Source: Nitrososphaerota archaeon (lineage in GTDB: Archaea; Thermoproteota; Nitrososphaeria; Nitrososphaerales; CADDZS01). Taken from it: a stretch of DNA of 64,000 bases. Both the position numbers and the translations under genes were made by a program. This document shows, in pieces, positions 44,967-52,656 of the stretch; position 1 is the first letter of the stretch, and every line of letters begins with the position of its first letter. The DNA lies in contig JAJPHP010000057.1 of NCBI GenBank assembly GCA_021325255.1, positions 1 to 64,000 on the forward strand, given 5' to 3'. The notes under the pieces are model-generated. The model was not told where the DNA came from. It did not search any database and worked only from the letters and a program-made list of their open reading frames with translations.

Positions 44967-46973
44967 GTGAAACACATCTCACTCCGAGTCGATGACAAAG
45001 ATTACGAGTTCATTCGCGGTCTTGCCAAGAAAAAAAGGGTCAGAGAGTCAAACATCTTCCGCGAAGTATTTCACGATTTCGTGTTACGCTCGACCGGTCA
45101 GACTTCTCTCACAGAAATCGAATCCACATTGCGTAGAGTTTCCGAAGAGCTGCGGGATTTGGAAGTTAGAGTCGGACATTTGGAAGGCGCGAGACACCCC
45201 AATGGAACCCCTAGTATAAGCTCAACACTGCCGACGATTTTTAAAGAGACTGGAACTCCTCAAAACATGCAAGAGAAAAGAAGGAAAGAACCCGAAAATT
45301 CCCTAGAAACCTCATCGGCAGATCTTACCATAGCAGAAATCGCGCAACAACTAGCAAGACAGAAAGGAAGCAGGCTGGAAAGAGAATTTCAAAAACATTG
45401 CATGCTTGTCGCTGAAAATGCATCAAAAGCGCATGATTATACACAATCAACAAAATACTACCGGATTGCTCTTGAGCTTACGAAAGAAGACGACCCCTCG
45501 GGAGAAGCTCAAAGAAGCGCAATTTCTGAGAAAATTGGAGATCTCGAATATCTGCTTGGAGAGAATGATTTGGCACTTAAGTATTGGAATGATTCATTGA
45601 ATTATTATCTTAAGGCGGAGACCAAAGGGAAGGCAGCGGCAACTGTCTATCGGAAAATTGGCATGACTTACATTTTAGGCGTTCATGACCGCGACAAAGC
45701 TCTCCTGTCATTCAAACGGGGCTTGGAGCTACTAAACCGCGATGGCGATCAAGAATCCAAGGAAGCAGCTGCAATATATGAAAGCATGGCCCGCCTCTAT
45801 TGGCGCATTGGCGAAAACCTCGACGAAGCGCAGGAACTTTGCGAGAAGGCAATTGCAATAGCACAAAATAAGACGGAAGAGGAATCTCTTCCAGAGACAG
45901 AAGCTAATGCACTTCAGACCCTCGGATTTCTTCTTCCTATTATTCGGAAGAAGGAGATATTTGAGCACTTTCAAACCTCACTGAAGATATCCGTTGAAAA
46001 TGGGTGCCACGAGGCAGCATGCAGAGCCTACAACAACCTGGGGTACGTATACATCGTTTTAGGCGGAGACATGAAGAGGTCTGTTCAGACATATCTCGAA
46101 GGACTACGTTTCGAGCGCAGGACTCAAAATCACGTGCTTTACACTTATACGAAACTTGCGTTGATCCACTATGCTTACATTCCGATGGGAGAGTGGTCAA
46201 AGGCAAAGGAGGCTGTCGAGGAATTTCTCCCCGAACTCTCGACACAGCATCCTCACAGATTTGCTTCCGCGTTTCAAATTTTAGGCCAACTTGCCTTTTT
46301 CAAAGGAGAATACAGGGACGCGGAAAAGTACCTAAGTGCCTACCTGAATATCGCAGAGGAAGCAAAAGAGGTTCAAGCGATAATCTCGTGTTGCATTTCA
46401 CTGGGCATGTTATATTTTGAAAAACTCGACTACGCTAGGGCAGAGGAGTATCTAGGGCAAGCCCTTGAAATTTGCAGAAAGATAGGGAGTAGGTTCGACA
46501 ACTGCATTCGTTACTCTTCCTGCCTCTCGTTACTCTCAAGAGTATATGGAAAAGAGGGAAAGCTCTCGGAAGCAGTATCACTTGTTTCGGAGCTTTCGTC
46601 CATCGCAAAATGTATAGATGAAGACTGGTCTTTCGGTTTTTATTTCAGAGCGCTAGGCGATCTGAATGTTAACGAAGGACAGCATGCCGAAGCCATAGAA
46701 TCTTTCAAGAAGAGTATTGAAGGATGGAAGCGCTTAAACTGGCCTTTTGATATTGCATGCGATAGTTACGATTTAGGTCTCGCTTATCTTATGATAGGAG
46801 AACGAGATAAAGCGATCGAACAAATAGATTATTCACTAGAGATCTTCAAGAATTTAGGCGCAAAGGCTTACTTTGAAAGAGTTTGCTTGAAGCGGGAGGC
46901 TCTAGCAGCTGATAATTTTGAGCCCCCATCTTCGATCAACCAAATGAACTCAAATGCACTCCGCAAGGAATGA
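44967..46973 (+). CDS. Ribbon-helix-helix / TPR fusion protein
   Basis: Residues 1-45 (KHISLRVDDKDYEFIRGLAK, then RESNIFREVFHDFVL) look like a CopG/Arc-type ribbon-helix-helix DNA-binding domain. A coiled coil (about 55-75) and a linker follow. From about 130 to 640 there are roughly ten to twelve tetratricopeptide repeats (for example DYTQSTKYYRIALEL, EYRDAEKYLSAYLNIAEEA, QHAEAIESFKKSIEGWKRL). TPR arrays bind proteins or peptides, as in quorum-type or signal-coupled regulators. It is a candidate transcription regulator sensing a partner. GTG start at 44967. It directly precedes the first of six shared promoter elements, so it may control them (inference). Confidence 0.75.
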   Translation: MKHISLRVDDKDYEFIRGLAKKKRVRESNIFREVFHDFVLRSTGQTSLTEIESTLRRVSEELRDLEVRVGHLEGARHPNGTPSISSTLPTIFKETGTPQNMQEKRRKEPENSLETSSADLTIAEIAQQLARQKGSRLEREFQKHCMLVAENASKAHDYTQSTKYYRIALELTKEDDPSGEAQRSAISEKIGDLEYLLGENDLALKYWNDSLNYYLKAETKGKAAATVYRKIGMTYILGVHDRDKALLSFKRGLELLNRDGDQESKEAAAIYESMARLYWRIGENLDEAQELCEKAIAIAQNKTEEESLPETEANALQTLGFLLPIIRKKEIFEHFQTSLKISVENGCHEAACRAYNNLGYVYIVLGGDMKRSVQTYLEGLRFERRTQNHVLYTYTKLALIHYAYIPMGEWSKAKEAVEEFLPELSTQHPHRFASAFQILGQLAFFKGEYRDAEKYLSAYLNIAEEAKEVQAIISCCISLGMLYFEKLDYARAEEYLGQALEICRKIGSRFDNCIRYSSCLSLLSRVYGKEGKLSEAVSLVSELSSIAKCIDEDWSFGFYFRALGDLNVNEGQHAEAIESFKKSIEGWKRLNWPFDIACDSYDLGLAYLMIGERDKAIEQIDYSLEIFKNLGAKAYFERVCLKREALAADNFEPPSSINQMNSNALRKE

Positions 46974-46980
46974 AGAAGTC

Positions 46981-47010
46981 AGAACACATAACGAATACAT
47001 CATCTTAGAT
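46981..47010 (+). promoter_or_regulatory. Shared element copy 1 with TATA-like sequence
   Basis: AGAACAC-ATAA-CGAATAC (46981-46998) holds two half-sites 11 bases apart, followed by CATCTTAGAT. The same CATCTTAGAT context follows the copy at 57458-57475. It begins 8 bases after the stop of the TPR gene and points to the small-family gene at 47160. Confidence 0.55.
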
Positions 47011-47159
47011 TCGAGAGATCTTAGAGCCTCATTAGTTGGTTCTGGGTAGACTTACTTGACAAGTGTAGTAAGAAGCAACATGAACCGGAAGAAGGGCAAC
47101 GAATTGTCTCTCTAATCTCAACTAATATTGATTCAAAACACACCGACGATCCTTCCTCC

Positions 47160-47369
47160 TTGACTTCTTCGGGCTATGCGATATACTTCGAAGACATAAG
47201 GACAATCACTGACTGGCTCGATCTTCAGGTGCTGATCATTCAAGAAAACCTTCTTTTTCTAGGTCAAGTAGCTGTCAATCGCCTAAAGGAAAGAGGAAGT
47301 GCTGTCTTCAAGACTCTCGAAGAGGCACGAAATGCGCTTCCCGTGGTTGAGACATCTCTTGGAAATTGA
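47160..47369 (+). CDS. Small paralogous family, copy 1
   Basis: This frame shares GYAIYFED, TITDWLDLQVLI and RGSAVFKTLEEARNAL with copies at 57129-57428 and 58501-58730. The fold is not recognised; the pattern beta-alpha-beta-alpha with a central W-x-D-L-Q-V-L-I strand-helix is clear. The TTG start at 47160 is formal: in-frame homology (EEGQR region) continues upstream to about 47080 with no good start, so the real N terminus may be longer or broken. A shared promoter element lies upstream. Confidence 0.55.
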   Translation: MTSSGYAIYFEDIRTITDWLDLQVLIIQENLLFLGQVAVNRLKERGSAVFKTLEEARNALPVVETSLGN

Positions 47370-47436
47370 TTCCGAGCCGCTGACAGGTAAAAGGGTAAGA
47401 ACAGCATTTCCTTCATCCATAACTCACAGTTCAAAG

Positions 47437-47468
47437 AGAACACAATTAGAACACTCCCTTTTTTGTAC
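47437..47468 (+). promoter_or_regulatory. Shared element copy 2 with TATA box
   Basis: AGAACAC-AATT-AGAACAC (47437-47454), perfect half-sites, followed by CCCTTTTTTGTAC as TATA box. It predicts a transcript start near 47490 and so supports TTG 47499 as the start of the next gene. Confidence 0.65.
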
Positions 47469-47498
47469 TCAAGCATTCACAGCCGACTTCAACATGAT

Positions 47499-48068
47499 TT
47501 GACAATAAAGCAAAAGTTTGCAATCGTGCTACTAGCGTTCACGGCACTATTGATACTCTCGGCCGTTCCGAAGGTATCTGCTTATGGAAGCGGAGAAAAT
47601 TGGCAGATCGGAGCTTCTGGAACTGGAACATTGTGCATTCCCAACGGTGGGTGTGGCGGTTTTGGCTTCTGGGGATGGTGCGCTTTCTATGGCGTATCAT
47701 CGGGCACCGTCGGGGACTGCCAATTCTCGCAGTATCTCCACTCCGGGACGGTGCTAGGAACGGCACAATGTGAGACCAGTTTCGACGTGACCAGGTGGCA
47801 CACTGCGGCAGGTGTCTATCCTAGTCTCACGGACTTTTTCATAGATACGGGTAGCGTGAGGGTCAACCCAGCCTCTGCGACAGCGACTTGCATTAGTTTA
47901 CTTCAAGGTGCAGGGTTCAATGTGGTCCAGACTGGCGCTAACATAGGCACCTTCTCCCCCACCTCAGATACAGAGATTCCTTCAGTACCAGGTCACTACA
48001 ATTTCAACGGACTTGTAGCTGGTCCAATAACATATACCGAGCTTCAATTTCAAGTTAGCGAGAGGTGA
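47499..48068 (+). CDS. Secreted protein of unknown function
   Basis: With the TTG at 47499 the protein starts LTIKQKFAIVLLAFTALLIL, a clear signal peptide with a likely cleavage after VSA (AVPKVSA-YGSG). The mature part of about 160 residues is Gly-, Ser- and Cys-rich (CIPNGGCGGFGFWGWC) with at least six Cys, probably disulfide-bonded outside the cell. The longer frame from 47463 would read through the promoter element and is rejected. No family recognised. A short beta-rich fold is suggested. Confidence 0.7.
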   Translation: MTIKQKFAIVLLAFTALLILSAVPKVSAYGSGENWQIGASGTGTLCIPNGGCGGFGFWGWCAFYGVSSGTVGDCQFSQYLHSGTVLGTAQCETSFDVTRWHTAAGVYPSLTDFFIDTGSVRVNPASATATCISLLQGAGFNVVQTGANIGTFSPTSDTEIPSVPGHYNFNGLVAGPITYTELQFQVSER

Positions 48069-48242
48069 GAAGATCCACGGAAGAGCCCGTTTTGGTTCTT
48101 CCACTCCTTATTCTTTCCAGCGTGAACAGGGGCCCGCTGGAGAAAACCAAACAGAAGCGTGAATGACAACAAGTTGACAGAACATTCAAATGAGAAATCG
48201 GAGTGACTATGCCGTCGAAAATACGCTGGGAGGTGACATTAG

Positions 48243-48688
48243 ATGGTCCATATCGAGGTATCTGATATGATTCCAATTCCAAAGGAAACATTGTTCAAGC
48301 TAATGTGCGATTACAACAACCGGCCAAAATTGTTTGCGGGAGTGCATAAAAGTGTACGTTTGATTAGTAAGGAAGGAGACATAGAACGGATCGAGCTCGG
48401 TGACAATCGTTACGGCAAAGTCATCGAAACGCACAGAGTGATTCTGCCCAATCGGATAGACATAGAGGAGTTCACGCCGAACTGGACCGGTATGTTCGTC
48501 AATCTATTTGAGTCGACGCCAGAGGGCAATACCCGCCTAACCTTGAAAGTGGACATCAAGGGTAATGGGCTTTCAAAATAATCGATCCCTTCGCGAGGGG
48601 GTACGTTACCCGCAGAATAATGAAGGAAATATTTGGAGAACTCAAGACAGCCGTGACAAACTTACGTTTGCATGATTATGAACAGTAG
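48243..48688 (+). pseudogene. SRPBCC/START-like lipid- or ligand-binding protein, frameshifted
   Basis: From ATG 48243 the frame reads MVHIEVSDMIPIPKETLFKL, ...YNNRPKLF..., FESTPEGNTRLTLKVDIKG: the polyketide cyclase/START fold. It stops at 48579-48581, but one extra A in AAAA (near 48564) restores the C-terminal helix (KIIDPFARGYVTRRIMKEIFGELKTAV in parts) to a TAG at 48686-48688. So the gene is complete apart from one base: sequencing error or recent lesion. Substrate unknown. Confidence 0.7.
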
Positions 48689-48890
48689 TCACGATCTGCC
48701 AACCCGTAGCAAATCCCCGCCCTGGTGCTGCAATCAACATGTACTCTTTGAGAGATAAGCATCCGCACGGGTGACTTTAAAGTAGCAAATACAAGCATAT
48801 GTGTTTCCACCCTTCGGTACGTTCAAGACGAGACTGATCGCAAATACGTGTATCCTAACTAATCCGGCATGATCCGCAATTATCTTGGGA

Positions 48891-49031
48891 GCAAAGTCAT
48901 ATGCAATAAGTGCACATAATAAAATCCAAGCTCTTCTTTCAACCGGGCGCATTTTTTTATCGAATCTATAACTACGTTAAAGATGCGCAATTCTTGTAGC
49001 TTTCAACAATGAGGAATGTAAAAATCATTCG
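48891..49031 (+). repeat. Direct repeat R1 (pair with R2)
   Basis: About 140 bases closely similar to 58011-58156 in the same orientation. The best block is GATGCGCAATTCTTGTAGCT followed by TTCAACAATGAG (48981-49013), nearly identical in both. Both copies contain a TAAAATCC block and end with an ATG. The copies bracket the zinc-ribbon gene run. It may be a duplicated promoter and leader, a recombination scar, or a relic of a mobile element. Confidence 0.75.
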
Positions 49032-49224
49032 ACATAAATTGCGGTTCTTTGGGTGATGTGAGGGTTAGCTGGCATTGGCTCCATAATCGTCGGTATCGTA
49101 GAGAGGAAGGAGAAGAGAAAACACGTGGCCTTTTGTATATATTGTGAGTACCTCGCCTGTTGAATGTGCATCATTGAATTGAGCAGAAGCGCCGCTACGA
49201 GAACAAATGGCTTCACACATTAAG

Positions 49225-51345
49225 CTAAGCCCTTGACCCACAGTTAGAGCAGAATACATCACCGAGTTCCAATCTGTTACCACAAACAGGACAAGACCTT
49301 GATTGCGTCGCTCGAGGCTTAGTTCCGCGGTTCCCGCGTCTAGCGGAGATTGCGATAGCCAAGACTGCAAATGCACTCACAGGGATGGCCGCAATCAGCG
49401 CCAATCCAAGAGGTGAGATCGGGCCAGCCGATCCTCCCGAAAGCGAGAAAGAACTCTTGCTACTAGCAGCAGTAGTGGAAGTAACCGAAGTGCTGGTCGT
49501 ATTGAATTGCAAGCTTGCTCTTGTCAAAGTCGTCTGAGCCGCCGTCGTGGTAGAAGATGACACACTCGTTTTATTTAACAGCCGTGAGACAACAGTGTCG
49601 AGAGTAGAGTTAGGGCCATTTGCGAGAAAGTCATAGTTGGGAGTGCCCGTAGTCAAGGATACATAGCTCCCACTGAAGGTTGCATGCAAGTTATCAGTCG
49701 CTTCGGCTGTGTCAGCACCAAAGGAGTATACGGATGGGAAGGTCTCGAAGGCGACAGTCCTGTTGTCAAAATAGTAAAGGGAAAGATCCGCACTCAAGGA
49801 ATCAAAGTGAGCTAGCGCTCCGTTACCTCCGCCTCCGAAGACGAGCTCCGCATCGTAAAACTGCCCGATTCGAAGTCTGGCCCCTGCCGGAGTATAGGAA
49901 TCCCCTCTGATCATGTAGGATGCCGAAGCAGCGTTGGGATCCTCTATGAAGATCTTGTCGAACCAAGTAGTGGTAGAATTCGTTACGATCTGCGTACCAT
50001 TTTGAAGAACTTTCACTCCCATGTTGATCCAAACTCCTTGAGATTTGACGAGCACTTCGTTGAGGACCAGGAAGAAGGCAAGTGGTAGGTCGTAGTGCAA
50101 TTTCGTCCTGTTCAAATAATTACCGTAGTAATAGCCACCATCCGGTGCAGAAACCACGAATCCGTTTTGAGAGCGAATAGTCTGATTGTCGAGGTATGCG
50201 TCATCGCCCGTCACATTCAAAACATTATTCACGTAGCTAACATTCTGAGATTTAGTGAAGAAATCCAAGACATCCTGTGGCCAGTAATCGAAGGTTGAAT
50301 TGTCATAGTTTTGAACTGTTAAGATTGAATTCAGCTGCAACGTCACCTCGTCCGGCAGGATTGGCGAGGATACGTTCTGGTTAAATGAACTGATAGACTC
50401 TATCTTGGCAAAGCCCAGAACTGTGCTCGAGTTGATCGAATATGGTACCATTTTTCCTGAGTAGTTGTATACGCCGAAGGAGGCTATTCCGGTTGGTAGA
50501 GCAGATGTATCAGTCCTAAACAGATAAGTTAGATACGGATTTACAAACTGCGGATCGATTTTGTACTGAAAGTAGGTAAGAACTGGCGTCGGATGCGAAT
50601 TAGTTATGAACAGCGTGTACTGGTCTGGAGTAAGACTGAGGTTGTAACCAAGACTGACGCGGCCATCTTGTGCGACTATCAGGTTGGTGATGGTGCTTTG
50701 TGGTGAAGAGAATATCACGGTATCATTTGACCTGTCATACAGCGAAAAAGACAATGTCTCGTTTGAAATGCCACCCAGCCTGAATATCGAAGGAGCCCCC
50801 ATCGTTTCTAGGTGAATAGGAACCGAACGTTGGGAATTCGGCGGAATCGTAAATAGTTCGCTCACGCTCGTCGTAGAATTCTGCAACCTTAGGTTCGAAT
50901 CAACTTCATAAAAGTACGTGATACTCGCTGCGCCCTGATCAGCGTAAACCACCAAGTAGTAGGCCCCTTCGGGCAACAGGAGAGCATTATAGTTGAATAC
51001 CCCACTTTGGTGAAAGATCGGTTCTTCAGGTAGTGCTTGGGTGAAGTTCGAAAACTGCTGGTACGTCATTATGGCGGTATAAACTGAATTGTCGCTCGAG
51101 GTCAGATATATAACAAGGGAAGTAGCCGGAACGTAAATTTCAGTAGAATTGTAGTATCCCTGTTGCAGATTCATTGTCCCACTGGTTGAGGTTGTTCCGC
51201 CTGACTGGCCAAACGCCCATCGCAGCTCGGATGAAATTACGCTCGGCATCAGAAACGAGGGCAACAGAAGTATTAATAGCAAAAACGAGATACCAGCAAA
51301 ATATCTTAGGGTGTGGCGGTCACGTATCTCACCAGCCGGACGCAT
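49225..51345 (-). CDS. Large surface protein with C-terminal membrane span and zinc ribbon
   Basis: A 706-residue protein. Residues about 15-45 form a signal anchor (YFAGISFLLLILLLPSFLM). The outer part of about 570 residues is rich in Asn, Ser, Thr and Tyr, with many N-x-S/T sites and beta-sandwich-like strands. A Ser/Thr linker, one membrane span (ISPLGLALIAAIPVSAFAVL) and a cytosolic zinc ribbon (CPVCGNRLELGDVFCSNCG) end it. This is a cell-surface protein with an internal metal-binding tail. It is the last of a minus-strand run of zinc-ribbon genes. GTG or ATG start options are close together; 51345 is used. Confidence 0.75.
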   Translation of the reverse strand: MRPAGEIRDRHTLRYFAGISFLLLILLLPSFLMPSVISSELRWAFGQSGGTTSTSGTMNLQQGYYNSTEIYVPATSLVIYLTSSDNSVYTAIMTYQQFSNFTQALPEEPIFHQSGVFNYNALLLPEGAYYLVVYADQGAASITYFYEVDSNLRLQNSTTSVSELFTIPPNSQRSVPIHLETMGAPSIFRLGGISNETLSFSLYDRSNDTVIFSSPQSTITNLIVAQDGRVSLGYNLSLTPDQYTLFITNSHPTPVLTYFQYKIDPQFVNPYLTYLFRTDTSALPTGIASFGVYNYSGKMVPYSINSSTVLGFAKIESISSFNQNVSSPILPDEVTLQLNSILTVQNYDNSTFDYWPQDVLDFFTKSQNVSYVNNVLNVTGDDAYLDNQTIRSQNGFVVSAPDGGYYYGNYLNRTKLHYDLPLAFFLVLNEVLVKSQGVWINMGVKVLQNGTQIVTNSTTTWFDKIFIEDPNAASASYMIRGDSYTPAGARLRIGQFYDAELVFGGGGNGALAHFDSLSADLSLYYFDNRTVAFETFPSVYSFGADTAEATDNLHATFSGSYVSLTTGTPNYDFLANGPNSTLDTVVSRLLNKTSVSSSTTTAAQTTLTRASLQFNTTSTSVTSTTAASSKSSFSLSGGSAGPISPLGLALIAAIPVSAFAVLAIAISARRGNRGTKPRATQSRSCPVCGNRLELGDVFCSNCGSRA

Positions 51346-51447
51346 TATTCTCTCTTACAACTCCAATCTTTGTTCGGGAAGCTACTTCTGAGCCACTGCG
51401 AAAACCGGTAGCAAATTGTCCTTTCTCAGAATTTGGTAATCATTTTT

Positions 51448-51849
51448 TCACATTGCGACTTTTGTGCCGCACTTTGGACAGAACTTTGCACTCTGCCTAA
51501 GAGCGTTCTTGCAATTGGGGCATACATTTGTAGTTGGATAAGCGACTGGAGGTAGTTGCGGTGGCTGCTGTACAACAGGAGGGACTGGAGACCAATGCTG
51601 CACCGACGAAGAAGGAGAAACGGGAGGATGGGCGGTAGGAGCAGTGGGAGGAGCCCTCAAAACGACATAGTCTGCTATTCCCGCAGTCTGGGAAACAGGG
51701 ATGGATTCCTCGGTTGCATCCGTCCTGGTAACAAGTAGGATAATTGTACCATCGCCGGTAAACCCGAGCTCCCTCACAACACCGACAGTCCTACCATCGT
51801 GAGTTATTACGGTCTTGCCCACCGCGTCTTCTCTCTTGTACACCGACAT
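51448..51849 (-). CDS. PRC-barrel-like protein with C-terminal zinc ribbon
   Basis: A 133-residue protein. Residues 1-65 (YKREDAVGKTVITHDGRTVG...GVVRELGF..., ESIPVSQTAGIADYVVL) look like a PRC-barrel, a small beta barrel used for RNA or protein contacts. A Pro-rich linker (65-108) leads to a zinc ribbon CPNCKNALRQSAKFCPKCG. No membrane span, so it is cytosolic. It lies about 100 bases upstream of the large surface-protein gene on the same strand. Confidence 0.75.
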   Translation of the reverse strand: MSVYKREDAVGKTVITHDGRTVGVVRELGFTGDGTIILLVTRTDATEESIPVSQTAGIADYVVLRAPPTAPTAHPPVSPSSSVQHWSPVPPVVQQPPQLPPVAYPTTNVCPNCKNALRQSAKFCPKCGTKVAM

Positions 51850-51904
51850 TGCGGTCAGCTCGGGACCTATGAAATGCTAAGAGATCTTATCGAAACGCCG
51901 AAGA

Positions 51905-52270
51905 TTAACAAGACTGGAACTCGTTCTCCTCGGAACCTGGGTCTTCTTGATCGACATCGCCATCAGCGTCAAAATCTGTGTATCCCATCCCGGAGATTTC
52001 TTCCAAGTAATTGCCTTCATTCCTAGAGGCCTGTTCTTCCAGTCGGTTCCATGCCACGGCTCCATCACTTTGCACAATTCTGATTTTGCCACAAGAGGGG
52101 CAGTAAAACAGCAGTTGGCTTCGATAATCTCTCGGGTAGGCTTGACTGTGGTTGCACTCCGGCTCAGAGCTCTCCTCGAGCCGATGCGGGCCTTCTAGAT
52201 CCGGGCCCTTCGTGTGTCGTACACCTCCCTCTTTATCCGGCAGGCCTTTCCTTACTTTCCCCTTTTTCAT
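51905..52270 (-). CDS. Zinc- and possibly calcium-binding small protein
   Basis: A 121-residue protein, charged throughout. Residues 58-80 carry CNHSQ...YCPSCGKIRIVQ, a candidate zinc site (one Cys-x-His plus one CPSC). Near the C terminus DFDADGDVDQED matches the loop of an EF-hand or dockerin-type calcium site (D-x-D-x-D-G-x-x-D). A shared promoter element lies 26 bases upstream of its ATG. Function unknown. The very short leader suggests leaderless translation or a start slightly downstream. Confidence 0.55.
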   Translation of the reverse strand: MKKGKVRKGLPDKEGGVRHTKGPDLEGPHRLEESSEPECNHSQAYPRDYRSQLLFYCPSCGKIRIVQSDGAVAWNRLEEQASRNEGNYLEEISGMGYTDFDADGDVDQEDPGSEENEFQSC

Positions 52271-52283
52271 TTTTCACACTAGT

Positions 52284-52313
52284 ACTAAAATTGACGTGTT
52301 CGGATTGTGCTCT
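52284..52313 (-). promoter_or_regulatory. Shared element copy 3 with TATA-like sequence
   Basis: On the minus strand: AGAGCAC-AATC-CGAACAC (52313-52296) followed by GTCAATTTTAGTA. It matches the perfect copies at 16-17 of 19 positions. It drives the gene at 51905-52270. Confidence 0.55.
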
Positions 52314-52446
52314 CCCATCTGTAAAAATATGAAAGAAGAAGCCAAGCTGATCGTTTCGCATTACTCGGGTGTGTTTAGAGCAATTTCTGGAAATCTAATG
52401 TATAGTCTTATTAACCTCAGTCTCTCTGCCCACATAGGTGATCAGA

Positions 52447-52614
52447 TTGTCATCCGAGACAGAATCATCAGAGGAAATGGACCACGCATCAGAGCAGTTG
52501 CAAAACTCGTCAGAGGAGTTGCACGGCGCTGCCGATGAACAGGAGCACGCACAAGACGAAGCTCATCATGCACAGGAAGAGGCTCACGATGCAGCCGAAT
52601 CCCACGATGGCTAA
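52447..52614 (+). CDS. Acidic His-rich helical protein, 55 residues
   Basis: A short frame starting TTG at 52447, 5 bases after an AGGTGAT ribosome-binding site, ending TAA at 52612-52614. It reads SSETESSEEMDHASEQLQ, then ELHGAADEQEHAQDEAHH and AQEEAHDAAESHDG: no Lys or Arg, about eight His, and repeated A-x-x-E/D-H spacing that would line one helix face. Metal (Zn, Ni or Cu) binding is plausible. The acidic, His-rich tail of the protein at 54243-55274 is of similar composition. TATAGTCTTATT about 45 bases upstream is a possible promoter. It is the only plus-strand gene within the minus-strand zinc-ribbon run. Confidence 0.55.
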   Translation: MSSETESSEEMDHASEQLQNSSEELHGAADEQEHAQDEAHHAQEEAHDAAESHDG

Positions 52615-52656
52615 GAAGAAAGTACGCCTAACATTTTCGCAGCCCGCGATCCATCG

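Noticed and set aside
47463..47498. Longer start for the secreted protein
   Set aside because: The added residues lie over the promoter's TATA stretch and precede the signal peptide without purpose.
49025..49216. 63-codon minus-strand frame with a hydrophobic start, 8 bases after the large surface-protein gene
   Set aside because: It overlaps repeat R1 and shows no motif; the hydrophobic start alone is not enough.
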